Origin: Streptacidiphilus rugosus AM-16
Lineage (GTDB): Bacteria > Actinomycetota > Actinomycetes > Streptomycetales > Streptomycetaceae
NCBI RefSeq assembly: GCF_000744655.1
Contig: NZ_JQMJ01000003.1
Span: 62,001 to 126,000, forward strand
Direction of reading: 5' to 3'
DNA: 64,000 nucleotides
Part shown: positions 8,662-17,610 of the stretch, one piece after another
Layout of the letters: each line of letters starts with the position of its first letter
Position numbering within the stretch: the stretch's first letter is position 1
Program-made: the position numbers and the translations under genes
The notes under the pieces: model-generated
Seen by the model: the letters and a program-made list of their open reading frames with translations, nothing else
Told to the model about the DNA's origin: nothing
Database searches by the model: none

Positions 8662-10020
8662 TCAGTGCGCGGCGGCGGGCTGGGGTGCGGGGGCCGCGGC
8701 CGGCTCGGGTTCCCGCTTGCGGGGCAGCGAGATCGCCGCGTACAGCCCGGCCATGACGATGCAGAGTCCGGCGGCGGAGAACACCGTGTCGATCGGACCG
8801 ATGCCGACCCCGGCCAGGTGGCCGTGGAAGTCGCGCAGCGCGGAGCTCGCGAGCCAGCCGGCGACCACGACCGAGAGCATCGAGGCGAGTTGGTTCACCG
8901 GGTTGAACACGGCCATCATCCGGCCCAGGTACTCCGTCGGCGTGGCGTCCAGCAGCAGCGGCGTCATCGCCGTGTTGAGCATCGCCACGGGCAGGGAGAA
9001 GGCCGTCAGCAGCACCACGCCGCCGACGAAACCGGTCTGCCGCGCGTAGGCGAGCACCAGCGCACCGGTGAGCAGCAGCGCCGCCCACGTCGTGGTCCGC
9101 GCGCCGAGCCGTCGCACGACCCGCCCCGCGAGCAGCGATCCGGCGATCGCCCCGACGCCGAAGGCCGTGGACACGAAACCGTAGAGCCGGGAGTCGGTGT
9201 GCAGGTTGCCGGTGACGAAGAAGATGTTCAGCGAGTTGATCGCCCCGGTGCCGCACTGGGCGATCACCGCGATGCCGAGCAGCGCCACCAGGAAACGGTT
9301 GCCGACGAAGAACCGCAGCCCGGCGACGAACTCCTGACGGAGGCGGCCTGCGCCCGCGGCGGACTGCCCGTCGTGCTGCTGCTCCGCGACACGCACCGAG
9401 CGGATCGCCCACCAGGAGAACACGTACGACAGCGCGTTGAGCACCAGGGCCCACTGCAGCCCGGCCGCGAACAGCAGCGGCGCGGCGAGCGGCGGTCCGA
9501 TGATCGAGGCACTCGCGGTGGTCGCCTGACCGATGCCGGCCGCACGGGTGCGGTCCGCGTCCCCGGAGACGACCTGGCCCAGCACCGCGAACCGGGCCGG
9601 CGAGAAGAACTGCCCCGCCGCGTTGACCCCGAAGACCACCGCGTAGATCAGCGCCAGCCAGACCCCGGTCGGCAGCGCGGAGGCGGGCAGGAACGACACC
9701 GCCGCCAGCGACCCGGTCAGGAGCGCCCGCACCACCTCGGTGCGCAGCAGCACCCGTTTCCGGTCCCAGCGGTCCACGAAGACCCCGGCCAACGGGCCGA
9801 CGACGAGCACCGCGGTGCCGACCGCGAGCATCACGCCGCTGACCGCGGCCGGAGCCCACGAGCGTCCACGGGCCAGGTCCGTCGCCACCCAGAGGACGAG
9901 CGTGGTGTCGAAGACGAAGTCCCCGAGCGTGGAGACCGCCTGGCCGTACCAGAGCCTGGCGTAGTCCCGGTTGATCAGCTGCCGTTCGATCCCGCCGCGC
10001 AGGGCGGACAGGCCCGCCAT
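8662..10020 (-). CDS. MFS transporter, likely peptide or drug exporter
   Basis: 452 residues with about 12 hydrophobic segments. The loop between helices 2 and 3 has DRWDRKRVLL, the MFS motif A region (D-R-x-x-R-[KR]). A second N-terminal-type pattern (GRVVRRLGARTTTW) occurs between helices 8 and 9. It resembles the TMR/MacAB-like MFS exporters (DHA3 group) found in antibiotic clusters. Start codon and GAF-gene stop meet at 10020. The likely role is export of the mature product and self-protection. The cytosolic C-tail is Pro/Ala rich. Confidence 0.85.
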   Translation of the reverse strand: MAGLSALRGGIERQLINRDYARLWYGQAVSTLGDFVFDTTLVLWVATDLARGRSWAPAAVSGVMLAVGTAVLVVGPLAGVFVDRWDRKRVLLRTEVVRALLTGSLAAVSFLPASALPTGVWLALIYAVVFGVNAAGQFFSPARFAVLGQVVSGDADRTRAAGIGQATTASASIIGPPLAAPLLFAAGLQWALVLNALSYVFSWWAIRSVRVAEQQHDGQSAAGAGRLRQEFVAGLRFFVGNRFLVALLGIAVIAQCGTGAINSLNIFFVTGNLHTDSRLYGFVSTAFGVGAIAGSLLAGRVVRRLGARTTTWAALLLTGALVLAYARQTGFVGGVVLLTAFSLPVAMLNTAMTPLLLDATPTEYLGRMMAVFNPVNQLASMLSVVVAGWLASSALRDFHGHLAGVGIGPIDTVFSAAGLCIVMAGLYAAISLPRKREPEPAAAPAPQPAAAH

Positions 10021-10694
10021 CAGATCCCCCGCGAGCGGGTCGCCGCCTCGCTGAGCCCGCCGGCCAACTGCAGCATCTGGCCCACCAGCCAGGTCTCACG
10101 CTCGCTGAGGTGGGGCATCCCGGCCGTGATCCGGTCCAGCACCGCGGCCGGCTCGTCCGCGCCCGCGCCGACGCCGACGGTGTGGCCCTCATCGCGTGCC
10201 GCCGAGCGGAGCGCGCTCTGCCGCCGCACCCGCTGCAGCAGTTCCAGGCCGAGCGCGGCCTGGCTGGCCAGCAGGCCCAGCAGGTCGAGGGTGCCCAGCT
10301 CGTCGTGCTGGTCGCCGCGGTCGAGCACCTCCAGCACGCCGATGCACTCCCCGGCACGGAAGAGCGGCGCGGCGGCGAGGGTCTTCGGCACGTAGCCGGT
10401 GGCCTCGGCGGCCGGCTTGGAGAACTGCGCGGAGGTGTCGAGGTCGTCGGTGATGAGGGCCTGACCGCAGGAGACGACCCAGCCGGCGATGCCGGTGCCC
10501 GCCGGGAAGCGGGTCCCGACCAGGTGCTCCTCGCCCTGGCCGGAGACGGCCTCGAAGACCAGGTCGCCGCTGTCCTCGTCGATCAGGAACACCGAGGCCG
10601 CCTGCGCGTGGAAGGCGGCCTGCGCCACCTCGACCACGCACTGCAGGAGCTGACGACCGGTGATCTCACACTCACTGTCCCACATGGACGACAT
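10020..10694 (-). CDS. GAF-domain protein
   Basis: 224 residues. After an N-terminal helix comes a GAF fold (ASVFLIDEDSGDLVFEAVSG, then GTGIAGWVV, then APLFRAGECIGVLEVLDRGD), a small-molecule or redox sensing domain. The C-terminus has no output domain I recognise, only a short helical part (PHLSERETWLVGQMLQLAGG). It overlaps the protease gene by about 23 bases and abuts the MFS gene, so it is co-expressed with the RiPP genes. It may sense the product or assist the cyclase-type regulator, but its role is unknown. Confidence 0.7.
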   Translation of the reverse strand: MSSMWDSECEITGRQLLQCVVEVAQAAFHAQAASVFLIDEDSGDLVFEAVSGQGEEHLVGTRFPAGTGIAGWVVSCGQALITDDLDTSAQFSKPAAEATGYVPKTLAAAPLFRAGECIGVLEVLDRGDQHDELGTLDLLGLLASQAALGLELLQRVRRQSALRSAARDEGHTVGVGAGADEPAAVLDRITAGMPHLSERETWLVGQMLQLAGGLSEAATRSRGI

Positions 10695-11592
10695 GAGGCT
10701 CCTCCCTACGCTCTTGATCGGCACGCTTGCTCTCGGACATCCCCGCCACGTTCTTCGCCGCCAGGTACAGCACTGTCTTCAGCTGGAACGGGGTCAGCCA
10801 CGGATGCTTGCCCAGCACGCGCGCGCAGACTCCGGCCAGGTGGGGCGCGGCGAAGCTGTTGCCCGTGCTGATCTTCTCGGTCCCGCCCACCCAGGGGACG
10901 CTGACCTTGACCCCGCGGGCGTAGAAGTCCACCGGCGGGGCGGCGTTGTAGTAGTAGAGCGACGAGTCGGGCTCGTTGTGGCTGGCGACCGAGATCACCG
11001 AGGAGAAGGTCCACGGGAAGCTGTGCACCGGCATGTTGTGCGCGGAGACCACCAGCGCGCTGCGCTTGAAGTAGGCCCGGTCGGCCAGTTCGCGCAGCTG
11101 CGGTTCGAGCGCGGGGGACGTCGTGGCCAGACTGAGGTTGATCACCTCGAACCCCTGGTCGATGGCCCATTCGAGCCCGGCCATCAGGGCCTTCCCGCTC
11201 CCGTACTTGCCGCGGGTCAGCACCCGCACCGAGGAGAGCGAGGCCCCGGGTGCGATCGAGCGGATGACCCCGGCGCAGGCCGTGCCATGACCGGCCAGAT
11301 CGCCGAAGTCCCCCTCCTCCACGTGGACCTCGTCGTTCTCGTCGGCGACGACGGAGGCCGAGCGCTCCAGGCCGCCGACCCTGGGATGGTCGGCGTCGAC
11401 GCCGGTGTCCACGACGCAGACCCGAACCCCACTGCCGTCCGAACCGCCCCAGGCCCACTCAGGGGTGACATCCTGCATCAGGCTGATGTCGAAGTCCTCC
11501 AGCGGAGTGCTGGACGTGGGCATTCCCCAGGCGGGGATGCCGGGGAACTTCTTCTGCTGGGGACGCTGCCACGGTGGCGCATCCGTTGTCAC
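10672..11592 (-). CDS. Subtilisin-like (S8) serine protease, likely leader peptidase
   Basis: 306 residues. The catalytic triad is present: Asp in CVVDTGVDADHP (about residue 61), His in GHGTACAGVI (about residue 101) and Ser in STGNSFAAPHLAG (about residue 244). There is no signal peptide, no propeptide of usual length and no membrane segment, so it should act in the cytosol. This is the usual state of S8 proteases that trim leader peptides in RiPP pathways. The N-terminal PPWQRPQQKKFPGIPAWG is an unusual proline/aromatic extension. The likely substrate is the 64-residue precursor encoded upstream in the same series. Confidence 0.85.
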   Translation of the reverse strand: MTTDAPPWQRPQQKKFPGIPAWGMPTSSTPLEDFDISLMQDVTPEWAWGGSDGSGVRVCVVDTGVDADHPRVGGLERSASVVADENDEVHVEEGDFGDLAGHGTACAGVIRSIAPGASLSSVRVLTRGKYGSGKALMAGLEWAIDQGFEVINLSLATTSPALEPQLRELADRAYFKRSALVVSAHNMPVHSFPWTFSSVISVASHNEPDSSLYYYNAAPPVDFYARGVKVSVPWVGGTEKISTGNSFAAPHLAGVCARVLGKHPWLTPFQLKTVLYLAAKNVAGMSESKRADQERREEPHVVHVGQ

Positions 11593-11686
11593 TCGTCCAC
11601 TCCCTTCACTCCGGCTTCACTCCTGTCTCTGCCGGCCACCCCGACGGCCACCGGCCCACGCGGTGCCGGCCCGGTCCCTACCCGGC

Positions 11687-14600
11687 TCACGACGCCGTCT
11701 CCGCGCCGAGCCTGACGAGCAGTCGCTCCGCCCGTTCGACGCCGGTGACCGCGCCCTTGGACCGGTGTCGGTCCAGCGCCTCGGCGGCCGCCTCCAGGGC
11801 GGGCTGCCGCGCGCCGACCGCGTCGAGCAGTTCGGCGACGTCCTCCAGGACGGTGCCCTGGAAGTACGGGTCCTCCATCCGTGTCAGCAGCAGGCTCCGC
11901 GCGCGCTCGCACAGGGACCGGGCCAGGTCGAGGTCCGGGGTCCCGGCACCGGCTCCGACGCCGGTGAGTTCCGCGCGGGCACGGAGGACCGCCGCGAGCG
12001 GACCGGTCCTGGGGTCACCGACCGCCTCGACCTCCGCCTCGGACATGTCGGCGAAGCGCCGTGGCACCGGCTCCCCCAACGCCACCGACGCGCAGGCCGC
12101 GTAGGCCTCCAGCAGCAGCGCGCCCTCGGCCTGTCCGGCTGCCTCCAGCACGCCGCGCACCCGGTCGAAGTGGTCGAACGCGGTCCGGTGGTCGCCCCCC
12201 ATGGAGGCGATGACCCCGGCGACATGGGCCAGGCCGATGTCCGCGCTGCGCAGCCGCAGGTCCTGGGCGTACTCGTTGGCCCTGCCCCACGCCTGCCACG
12301 CCTCGTCCTGGCGCCCGGCCAGGCCGAGCAGCCCGGCGGTCGCGGCCAGGATCGGCACCAGCGACACCCGGCTGTCGCCGACCGCGTCCGCCAGCTGACG
12401 GCAGCGCTCCAGGCCCTCGGACACCGGCGTCGGGCCCCACAGGGCCAGCTCGCCGACGGTGCGGCGGACCCGGTCCAGCTCGTAGTCGTCCGGCAGCCCG
12501 GCCGCCGCCCGCTCGGCGCACCGCAGGCTCTCCTCGGCCGCGCCGATCCGTTCCTGCATCAGGTGCCGGTTCGCCCGCAGCTGGTGGAAGCGGCACCAGA
12601 GGAGGTCGCCGGCACCCAGGGCGAGGAGATCCCGCTCCAGTTCGGCCTCGGCCGCCAGGATCTCCGCGGGGGTCCGCGCGCCGAAGCCGAGCTCCAGCAG
12701 GTGCCGCTGGATCTCCAGGCCGAGCCGACGCTGGCGCACGTCGTCGGCCCCGCCGGGGTCCGCCGCCACGGCTCCGAGGGCGCCCTCGCGGTCCTGCAGC
12801 GCGAGCCGGCCGTCGGACAGCCGCAGTACCAGCTCCAGATGGCCGGGAGCATCGCTCGGCAGGATCTCGTGGGCTCGTTCGAGCAGGCTCACGGCGGCGG
12901 GCAGATCCTTGCGGTCCATGGCCACCGCGGCCTGCGCCGTCAGCACCGCCGCGGCCCGGTCGGCCACGTCCCTGGTCGCCGCGCCGTTGGGGTGCAGCTC
13001 ACGGGCCAGCCCCCAGGCCGCCTCCAGGTGGTAACCGAGGTCGTCGAGGTCGGCCGGCTCCGCCAGGTGCCCGTCGTGCTCCGGAAGGCGGCGGCGCTCG
13101 ATGCCAGCGGCCAGCACCAGGTGCCAGCGCAGCCGGTGGCGTTTGGCCGTGAGTTCGTAGGCCGTGTCCCTGACCAGGGCCTGCGCGAAGCGGTAGGGCT
13201 CGCTCGCGCCGCGCCCGATGACCAGGCGCCCGCGGCGCAACCGGTCCAGGACCGCGCCGAGGTCGGTGTCGGACCTCTCGTCCGCGTCGAGCAGCGACCT
13301 GGCCGCCCCCGCCGTGAACTCCCGGCCGGCCACCGCAGCCATCTCCAGGACCAGCCGCTCGTCCGTGGGCAGCCGGTCGAGGCGGGCTGCGAGCATCGCC
13401 TGGATCGTCGCGGGGGTGGGGTTGTCGGGGGCCTCGCCGACGACGTCCAGCATCAGCTCGGCGAAGAGCGGATTGCCCTCGCAGGACTCGGCCACACGAC
13501 GGCAGACGTCGTCCAGGTCCTGCGCGGCCACCTCGCCGTCCGCGGCCAGTTCGAGGACCAGTTCGGCGGTCTCCTGCTCGGTGAGCGGCAGCAGCTCGAG
13601 GACCATCGTGCCGGCCTGGCCACCCGACCACGAGGTCCTGCTCTCCAACAGCTCGGGGCGGGCCACGCACAGGTGCATGACCGGGAAGTCCGACAGCTCG
13701 TCGCACAGGTACTCGACCACGTCGAGCAGGGTGGGCTCGGCCCAGTGCAGGTCCTCCCAGACCAGCAGCAACGGGCCGCGCTCGGCCAGCGACCCGAAGA
13801 AGACGCGGAGCGCCCAGGCGATGTCCCGCACCTCGGCGCCGTGCGCGCCCTCGTCGGCCGCGCCGCGGGCCGGAGTCCGCAGCACCGTGGACAGGTAGCC
13901 GACCGCACGCCGGATCTCCGGATCCGTCTCGCCCCTGAGCTGGAACGCGGCCCAGCCCGCGGCCGCGGACTCCAGCATCTCGGCCACCGGCCGGTAGGTG
14001 ACGCCCTTCCCGTAGGAACGCGCGTGGCCGCGCAGCACCGTGGGCGCCGCACCGCCGATCGTCCCCTCGAACTCCGTGGCCAGTCTGCTCTTGCCGATGC
14101 CGGGCGGGCCCAGCAGCGTCACCAGGCACCCCCGTTCCCGCAGGATCGTGCGCCGGTAGGTGTGCTCCAGCTGCGTCAGCTCGAAGTCCCGGCCGATGAG
14201 TCTGACGGTGCGGCCGACCGCGGCCGCGTCCGGGCTCGCGGAGAGCACCCGCCAGGCGCGCAGGGGAGCCTCCTTACCCTTGACCCGCAGCGGCGGCACC
14301 TCCTCCAGCGCCATGTGCGGCCGCACCACCTGGGCCGTCGACTCGCCGAGCAACAACTCCCCCGCCTGGGCGGCGGACTGGAGCCTGCTGGCGGTGTTGA
14401 CGGTGTCGCCGACGATCCTGAAGTCGCCGAAGGTGTCGTAGGAGGCGGAGACCGGACCGGCGTGCACGCCGATCCTGATCTTCAGGCCGATCCCGTAGTC
14501 GCGACCGAGTTCGGCGTTGAGCGCGCCGAGTTCGGTGATGATCTCCAGACCGGCGCGGGCGGCCCGCAGCGCGTCGTCCTCCCTGGCCACGGGAATGCCG

Positions 14601-14908
14601 AAGACGGCCATCACCGCGTCGCCGATGAACTTCTCCGTGGTCCCGCCGTGGTTCCAGATCACCTGCGAGCACAGCCGGAAGTAGCGGTCCATCACCGCGC
14701 GGAGCACCTCGGGATCGAGTCCCTCGCTGATCGCGGTGAAGCCCTCCAGATCGGCGAAGAGCACCACGACGTGACGTCGCAGCTCCGCGACCTGACCGCC
14801 GGCGGAGAGCGAGGCGCCGCACATCGCGCAGAAGCGACTGGTCGCGTCCGGCACCGTCCCGCAGGTGCCGCAGCGCCGCTCGGCGGCGGCTCCGTCAGGC
14901 TCGAACAC
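11687..14908 (-). CDS. Zinc ribbon - class III nucleotidyl cyclase - AAA ATPase - TPR regulator
   Basis: 1,073 residues. Order: double CxxC zinc ribbon (CGTCG...CAMCG, residues 13-31), class III adenylate/guanylate cyclase domain (VVVLFADLEGFTAISE at about 47; KFIGDAVMAVFG; IRIGVHAGP; GDTVNTASRLQ), P-loop NTPase (LLGPPGIGKSRL, about residue 266; Walker B LLLVWEDLHW), then a long TPR-like helical region. Both metal Asp residues of the cyclase (FAD, GDA) are present, so it may be catalytic. It overlaps the radical SAM gene by 14 bases, which ties it to the RiPP cluster. A regulator of this size inside the biosynthetic transcript is unusual. Confidence 0.85.
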   Translation of the reverse strand: MFEPDGAAAERRCGTCGTVPDATSRFCAMCGASLSAGGQVAELRRHVVVLFADLEGFTAISEGLDPEVLRAVMDRYFRLCSQVIWNHGGTTEKFIGDAVMAVFGIPVAREDDALRAARAGLEIITELGALNAELGRDYGIGLKIRIGVHAGPVSASYDTFGDFRIVGDTVNTASRLQSAAQAGELLLGESTAQVVRPHMALEEVPPLRVKGKEAPLRAWRVLSASPDAAAVGRTVRLIGRDFELTQLEHTYRRTILRERGCLVTLLGPPGIGKSRLATEFEGTIGGAAPTVLRGHARSYGKGVTYRPVAEMLESAAAGWAAFQLRGETDPEIRRAVGYLSTVLRTPARGAADEGAHGAEVRDIAWALRVFFGSLAERGPLLLVWEDLHWAEPTLLDVVEYLCDELSDFPVMHLCVARPELLESRTSWSGGQAGTMVLELLPLTEQETAELVLELAADGEVAAQDLDDVCRRVAESCEGNPLFAELMLDVVGEAPDNPTPATIQAMLAARLDRLPTDERLVLEMAAVAGREFTAGAARSLLDADERSDTDLGAVLDRLRRGRLVIGRGASEPYRFAQALVRDTAYELTAKRHRLRWHLVLAAGIERRRLPEHDGHLAEPADLDDLGYHLEAAWGLARELHPNGAATRDVADRAAAVLTAQAAVAMDRKDLPAAVSLLERAHEILPSDAPGHLELVLRLSDGRLALQDREGALGAVAADPGGADDVRQRRLGLEIQRHLLELGFGARTPAEILAAEAELERDLLALGAGDLLWCRFHQLRANRHLMQERIGAAEESLRCAERAAAGLPDDYELDRVRRTVGELALWGPTPVSEGLERCRQLADAVGDSRVSLVPILAATAGLLGLAGRQDEAWQAWGRANEYAQDLRLRSADIGLAHVAGVIASMGGDHRTAFDHFDRVRGVLEAAGQAEGALLLEAYAACASVALGEPVPRRFADMSEAEVEAVGDPRTGPLAAVLRARAELTGVGAGAGTPDLDLARSLCERARSLLLTRMEDPYFQGTVLEDVAELLDAVGARQPALEAAAEALDRHRSKGAVTGVERAERLLVRLGAETAS

Positions 14909-17075
14909 GGACGACCGCCTGTCCGGGGCTCAGCACGATCCCGAGGCTGCGCAGCACCTTGGCGTAGTCGACCGAGTCGTTCCCCGAGGCCAGCGTGGCG
15001 GAGCCGCCTCCCGGCAGCACGACGGCCACGCTGGAGCCACGGCGCGAGGAGCCGTCCCCGCCCAGCCAGGCGGCCATGCGCGGGTAGTCCACACCGTCGG
15101 GCCCTGCGGCCAGGCGGGAGTGCTCGCCCTCCAGGTCGGCGGCGGTCGTGAAGCCGTCGAGATCGGTGAAGGGCACGTCGAGCAGGTGCTGACGCACCAG
15201 GGCGACCCTGGCCTCGCCCTGGTCACCGGTCGGCAGCAGGCCGCGTCCGTGCTCGCTGAAGTAGAGCAGCGAATGGCTGCTGTCGATGCCGCCCACGAAG
15301 GGCCTTCCGCCCAGTCCGCGGCGGATCTGTGCCTTGAGCGCGGCCGGGATCGGCGTCTCCGCCTCACCCCTGGTCTCCACGCCGGTCGTCAGGTCCCGCC
15401 AGCCGACAGCGCGGGCGATGTCGTGGGAGCGCGGCAGTTCCAGCACCTCCACCCCGAACCGCTGCGGCTGCTTGGCGATGATCGAGCCGGGGGTCAGTGA
15501 GAATCCGCCGACTCCCGCGAGCGACCACCACTGCTTGTGGCGGGCCAGGAAGTGGTAGGTCTCCTCGGCCTCCTCCTGCGTCTCGGTGGGGAAGCCGGTG
15601 AATCCCATCATCTGCGCGCCGATGCCGGCCTCCGCCAGCTGTTCCAGGATCAGCGGGACCTGGTCGATCCGCACGCCCTTGTCGATCAGATCGAGGATCC
15701 GCTGGCTGCCGGACTCGTAGCCGAAGGCGATCGACACGCATCCGGCGGACCGCAGCAGCTGCGCGGTGCCGCGCTTGGGGAACGTCCGCTCCAACCTGAG
15801 CTCGGCGCTCCACCGGAGCCCGAGCTGCTCCTCCGCGAGCTGCTCGGAGAGCGTGCGCAGGTAGCGCGGCGACATCGCGTCGACCGAGAAGTAGAGGGTC
15901 CGGGCGAAGCCCGATATCTGCCGCAGGTCCTCCATCACGAGCTCGACGGGCCGTTCCCTGGAGGGCGAGGTCGGCCGGTCGGTGTTGAGCCCGTAGTCGC
16001 AGAAGGTGCACTTGTTCCAGTAGCAGCCGCGGGTCGGGCTGTAGAGCACGACCGGCTCGGGCGACCAGTAGACGGGCCAGTCCCACACGTCGTACTTGGG
16101 GCCGGGCAGCCGGCCGACATGCTCGTAGTTGAGCCGCATACCGCGGCGGTCCGCGCCGCGGTGCAGCACGCCGCCCAGGCCGATGAAGCCCTCGGGCCGC
16201 TGGGCGGAGGCGCCGTCGCGCACGGCGCAGAGGATGTCGACGAGGGGCGACTCGCCCTCGCCCGGCACGATGAGATCGGCGTGGGGGAACATCCGCCAGA
16301 TGTCCGCGTCCGCCCGCGCGTACTTGACGTCGTCGCAGACCTCCGTGCCGCCGAAGACGATCACCGCGTCAGGGAGCAGCTCGCGGATCTCGCGCGCCAT
16401 CCTGAGCGCGAAGGGCAGTTGCGAGGCGTAGTTGACCGATAGGCCGACCATCCGCCAGGGCCGTTCGGCGAGCACTTCACGGAACGGGCCGGTCACGTAG
16501 TCGAGGAACGGGCCGACGATCTCGTCCAGCAGCTCCTGGTCGGCGAGGTCGCGGTGGCTCAGGTAGTTGACCGCTCCGCCGGTGCGCAGGGTGAACCCGT
16601 TGTAGACGCCGGGCACCGAGCGCAGCGACAGCAGGTTCAGCCAGCGGTGCACCGCCATCGTGGCCTGGTGGTAGGTCGGGTAGTGGTAGAAGTCCCGGCC
16701 GTCCTGGAACACGTCGATGGCGCGCCGCATGAAGTCGGGCTCCAACCCGACGCCGGAGAGAGCGGCCTGGTAGGCGATCTCCTCCCCCCGGCTCAACTGC
16801 GGCTGCTCGCCGGCCCACTCGCGGAATCCGGCGGCCTGCTCCAGCAGGCCCTCGACGTACTCCGGGCGGGCGAGGTGGTTCAGGGCCTCCACGTTCGCGT
16901 CCAGGCAGCGGTGTCCGGTGAAGCCGAACTCCTCGCAGGAGGCCACGAGATAGGAGATGGAGTGGTACGGATAGGTGGGATCGGTCAGGGGCGGGTTGAT
17001 CAGCAGATAGGGGACTTCAGCGTTCTCCGGTCGGGACTTCTCCCGTCCGACGGACAGCTGGAGCGGGGGTGCCAT
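14895..17075 (-). CDS. B12-type radical SAM RiPP maturase (likely C-methyltransferase class)
   Basis: 726 residues. The N-terminal ~250 residues resemble a cobalamin-binding/Rossmann region (LLINPPLTDPTYPYHSISYL, VFGGTEVCDDVKYA, LIVPGEGESPLVD). The radical SAM core begins at TRGCYWNKCTFCDYG (about residue 350; cysteine spacing CX4CX2C) and continues with GYESGSQRILDLIDKG and MMGFTGFPTET. The C-terminal ~150 residues may hold a leader-binding region. Layout and position directly after a precursor fit the 'RiPP maturation radical SAM protein 1' group, many of which are assigned as C-methyltransferases. ATG 17075 was chosen over an unsupported upstream extension. Other radical chemistry (epimerisation, crosslinking) is possible. 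Confidence 0.8.
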   Translation of the reverse strand: MAPPLQLSVGREKSRPENAEVPYLLINPPLTDPTYPYHSISYLVASCEEFGFTGHRCLDANVEALNHLARPEYVEGLLEQAAGFREWAGEQPQLSRGEEIAYQAALSGVGLEPDFMRRAIDVFQDGRDFYHYPTYHQATMAVHRWLNLLSLRSVPGVYNGFTLRTGGAVNYLSHRDLADQELLDEIVGPFLDYVTGPFREVLAERPWRMVGLSVNYASQLPFALRMAREIRELLPDAVIVFGGTEVCDDVKYARADADIWRMFPHADLIVPGEGESPLVDILCAVRDGASAQRPEGFIGLGGVLHRGADRRGMRLNYEHVGRLPGPKYDVWDWPVYWSPEPVVLYSPTRGCYWNKCTFCDYGLNTDRPTSPSRERPVELVMEDLRQISGFARTLYFSVDAMSPRYLRTLSEQLAEEQLGLRWSAELRLERTFPKRGTAQLLRSAGCVSIAFGYESGSQRILDLIDKGVRIDQVPLILEQLAEAGIGAQMMGFTGFPTETQEEAEETYHFLARHKQWWSLAGVGGFSLTPGSIIAKQPQRFGVEVLELPRSHDIARAVGWRDLTTGVETRGEAETPIPAALKAQIRRGLGGRPFVGGIDSSHSLLYFSEHGRGLLPTGDQGEARVALVRQHLLDVPFTDLDGFTTAADLEGEHSRLAAGPDGVDYPRMAAWLGGDGSSRRGSSVAVVLPGGGSATLASGNDSVDYAKVLRSLGIVLSPGQAVVRVRA

Positions 17076-17116
17076 CCTGTGCCTCCGAAACCATCGATCC
17101 TGGGTCTGCCACCTGC

Positions 17117-17151
17117 AGGGGTGACGGCTGCGGAATCGCGCCGCCACCCCT
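17117..17151 (-). terminator. Attenuator hairpin between precursor and radical SAM gene
   Basis: Arms 17117-17128 and 17140-17151 form a 12-bp stem with an 11-base loop on the minus-strand RNA. One of the pairs is G-U, so the stem is complete only for RNA made in the direction of the cluster. Such partial terminators after a precursor gene raise its expression relative to the modifying enzymes. Confidence 0.5.
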
Positions 17152-17172
17152 TGCGGGTGTCGAGGGGAGTGA

Positions 17173-17367
17173 TCAGCCGATGCGGAAGATCACGACGTCC
17201 TGGCCCTCGACCTCGCCGCCGCCCACGGCGTTCAGGCGAGCCTGGACCGAGGTCAGGACGGCGACCTCCTCCTCGGACAGCTGGGCCACGACGGCCTGCT
17301 GCTCGACGGTGAGCAGGTCCACGGCGTTGCCGGCGGAGGCGAGCTTGGAAAGAGCGTCAAAAGCCAT
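17173..17367 (-). CDS. RiPP precursor peptide (64 residues)
   Basis: 64 residues, starting MAFDALSKLASAGNAVDLLT. The acidic, helical leader (SEEEVAVLTSVQARLNAV) leads to GGG (residues 49-51) and a short tail EVEGQDVVIFRIG. The layout resembles small streptomycete precursors of the 'aroma-sacti cluster' kind, but I could not confirm family membership. ATG 17367 is preceded by GAGGAGAAGC. A double-Gly-like break would give a 13-residue core with Val-Val-Ile-Phe-Arg-Ile-Gly at its end. The only core arginine (residue 62) is a natural target for the arginase encoded in the cluster, and Val/Ile are plausible sites for radical C-methylation or hydroxylation. The cleavage site is inferred. Confidence 0.8.
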   Translation of the reverse strand: MAFDALSKLASAGNAVDLLTVEQQAVVAQLSEEEVAVLTSVQARLNAVGGGEVEGQDVVIFRIG

Positions 17368-17539
17368 GAGCTTCTCCTCAGTTGGTGTTTCGCTGTGTTC
17401 GGACCGAAGCGCTTCGAGAAGAAAGTTATGGCCGGGCGACCGGCAGAAGCGGCAGCGTTCGGCGGCAGCTTCAGCCCCGGAGCGGCAGCCGCGGCGGCAG
17501 CGGCAGAGCGGCGGCAGAGCCGGTGTGGGCACACGGAAA

Positions 17540-17581
17540 AGCGGACTGGCCGCCACCCGGAGGGGTGGCGGCCAGTCCGCT
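17540..17581 (-). terminator. Intrinsic terminator of the DEAD-box helicase gene
   Basis: A perfect 19-bp inverted repeat (17540-17558 with 17563-17581) with a GGAG/CTCC loop is followed, in the minus direction, by TTTTCC. It lies 30 bases after the helicase stop codon and insulates the RiPP precursor from helicase transcription. The rest of the gap to the precursor start (17368-17539) holds GC-rich short repeats and presumably the precursor promoter, which I cannot pinpoint. Confidence 0.8.
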
Positions 17582-17610
17582 TCTGCTCTGAGCCCCGGTG
17601 GGGCTACGCG

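Noticed and set aside
8530..10395. 621-codon plus-strand frame
   Set aside because: Antisense shadow of the MFS and GAF genes, Arg/Gly/His-rich with no recognisable motif.
11405..15151. 1,248-codon open frame on the plus strand
   Set aside because: It is antisense to the cyclase/AAA regulator, has no domains, and results from the strong codon bias of the real minus-strand genes.
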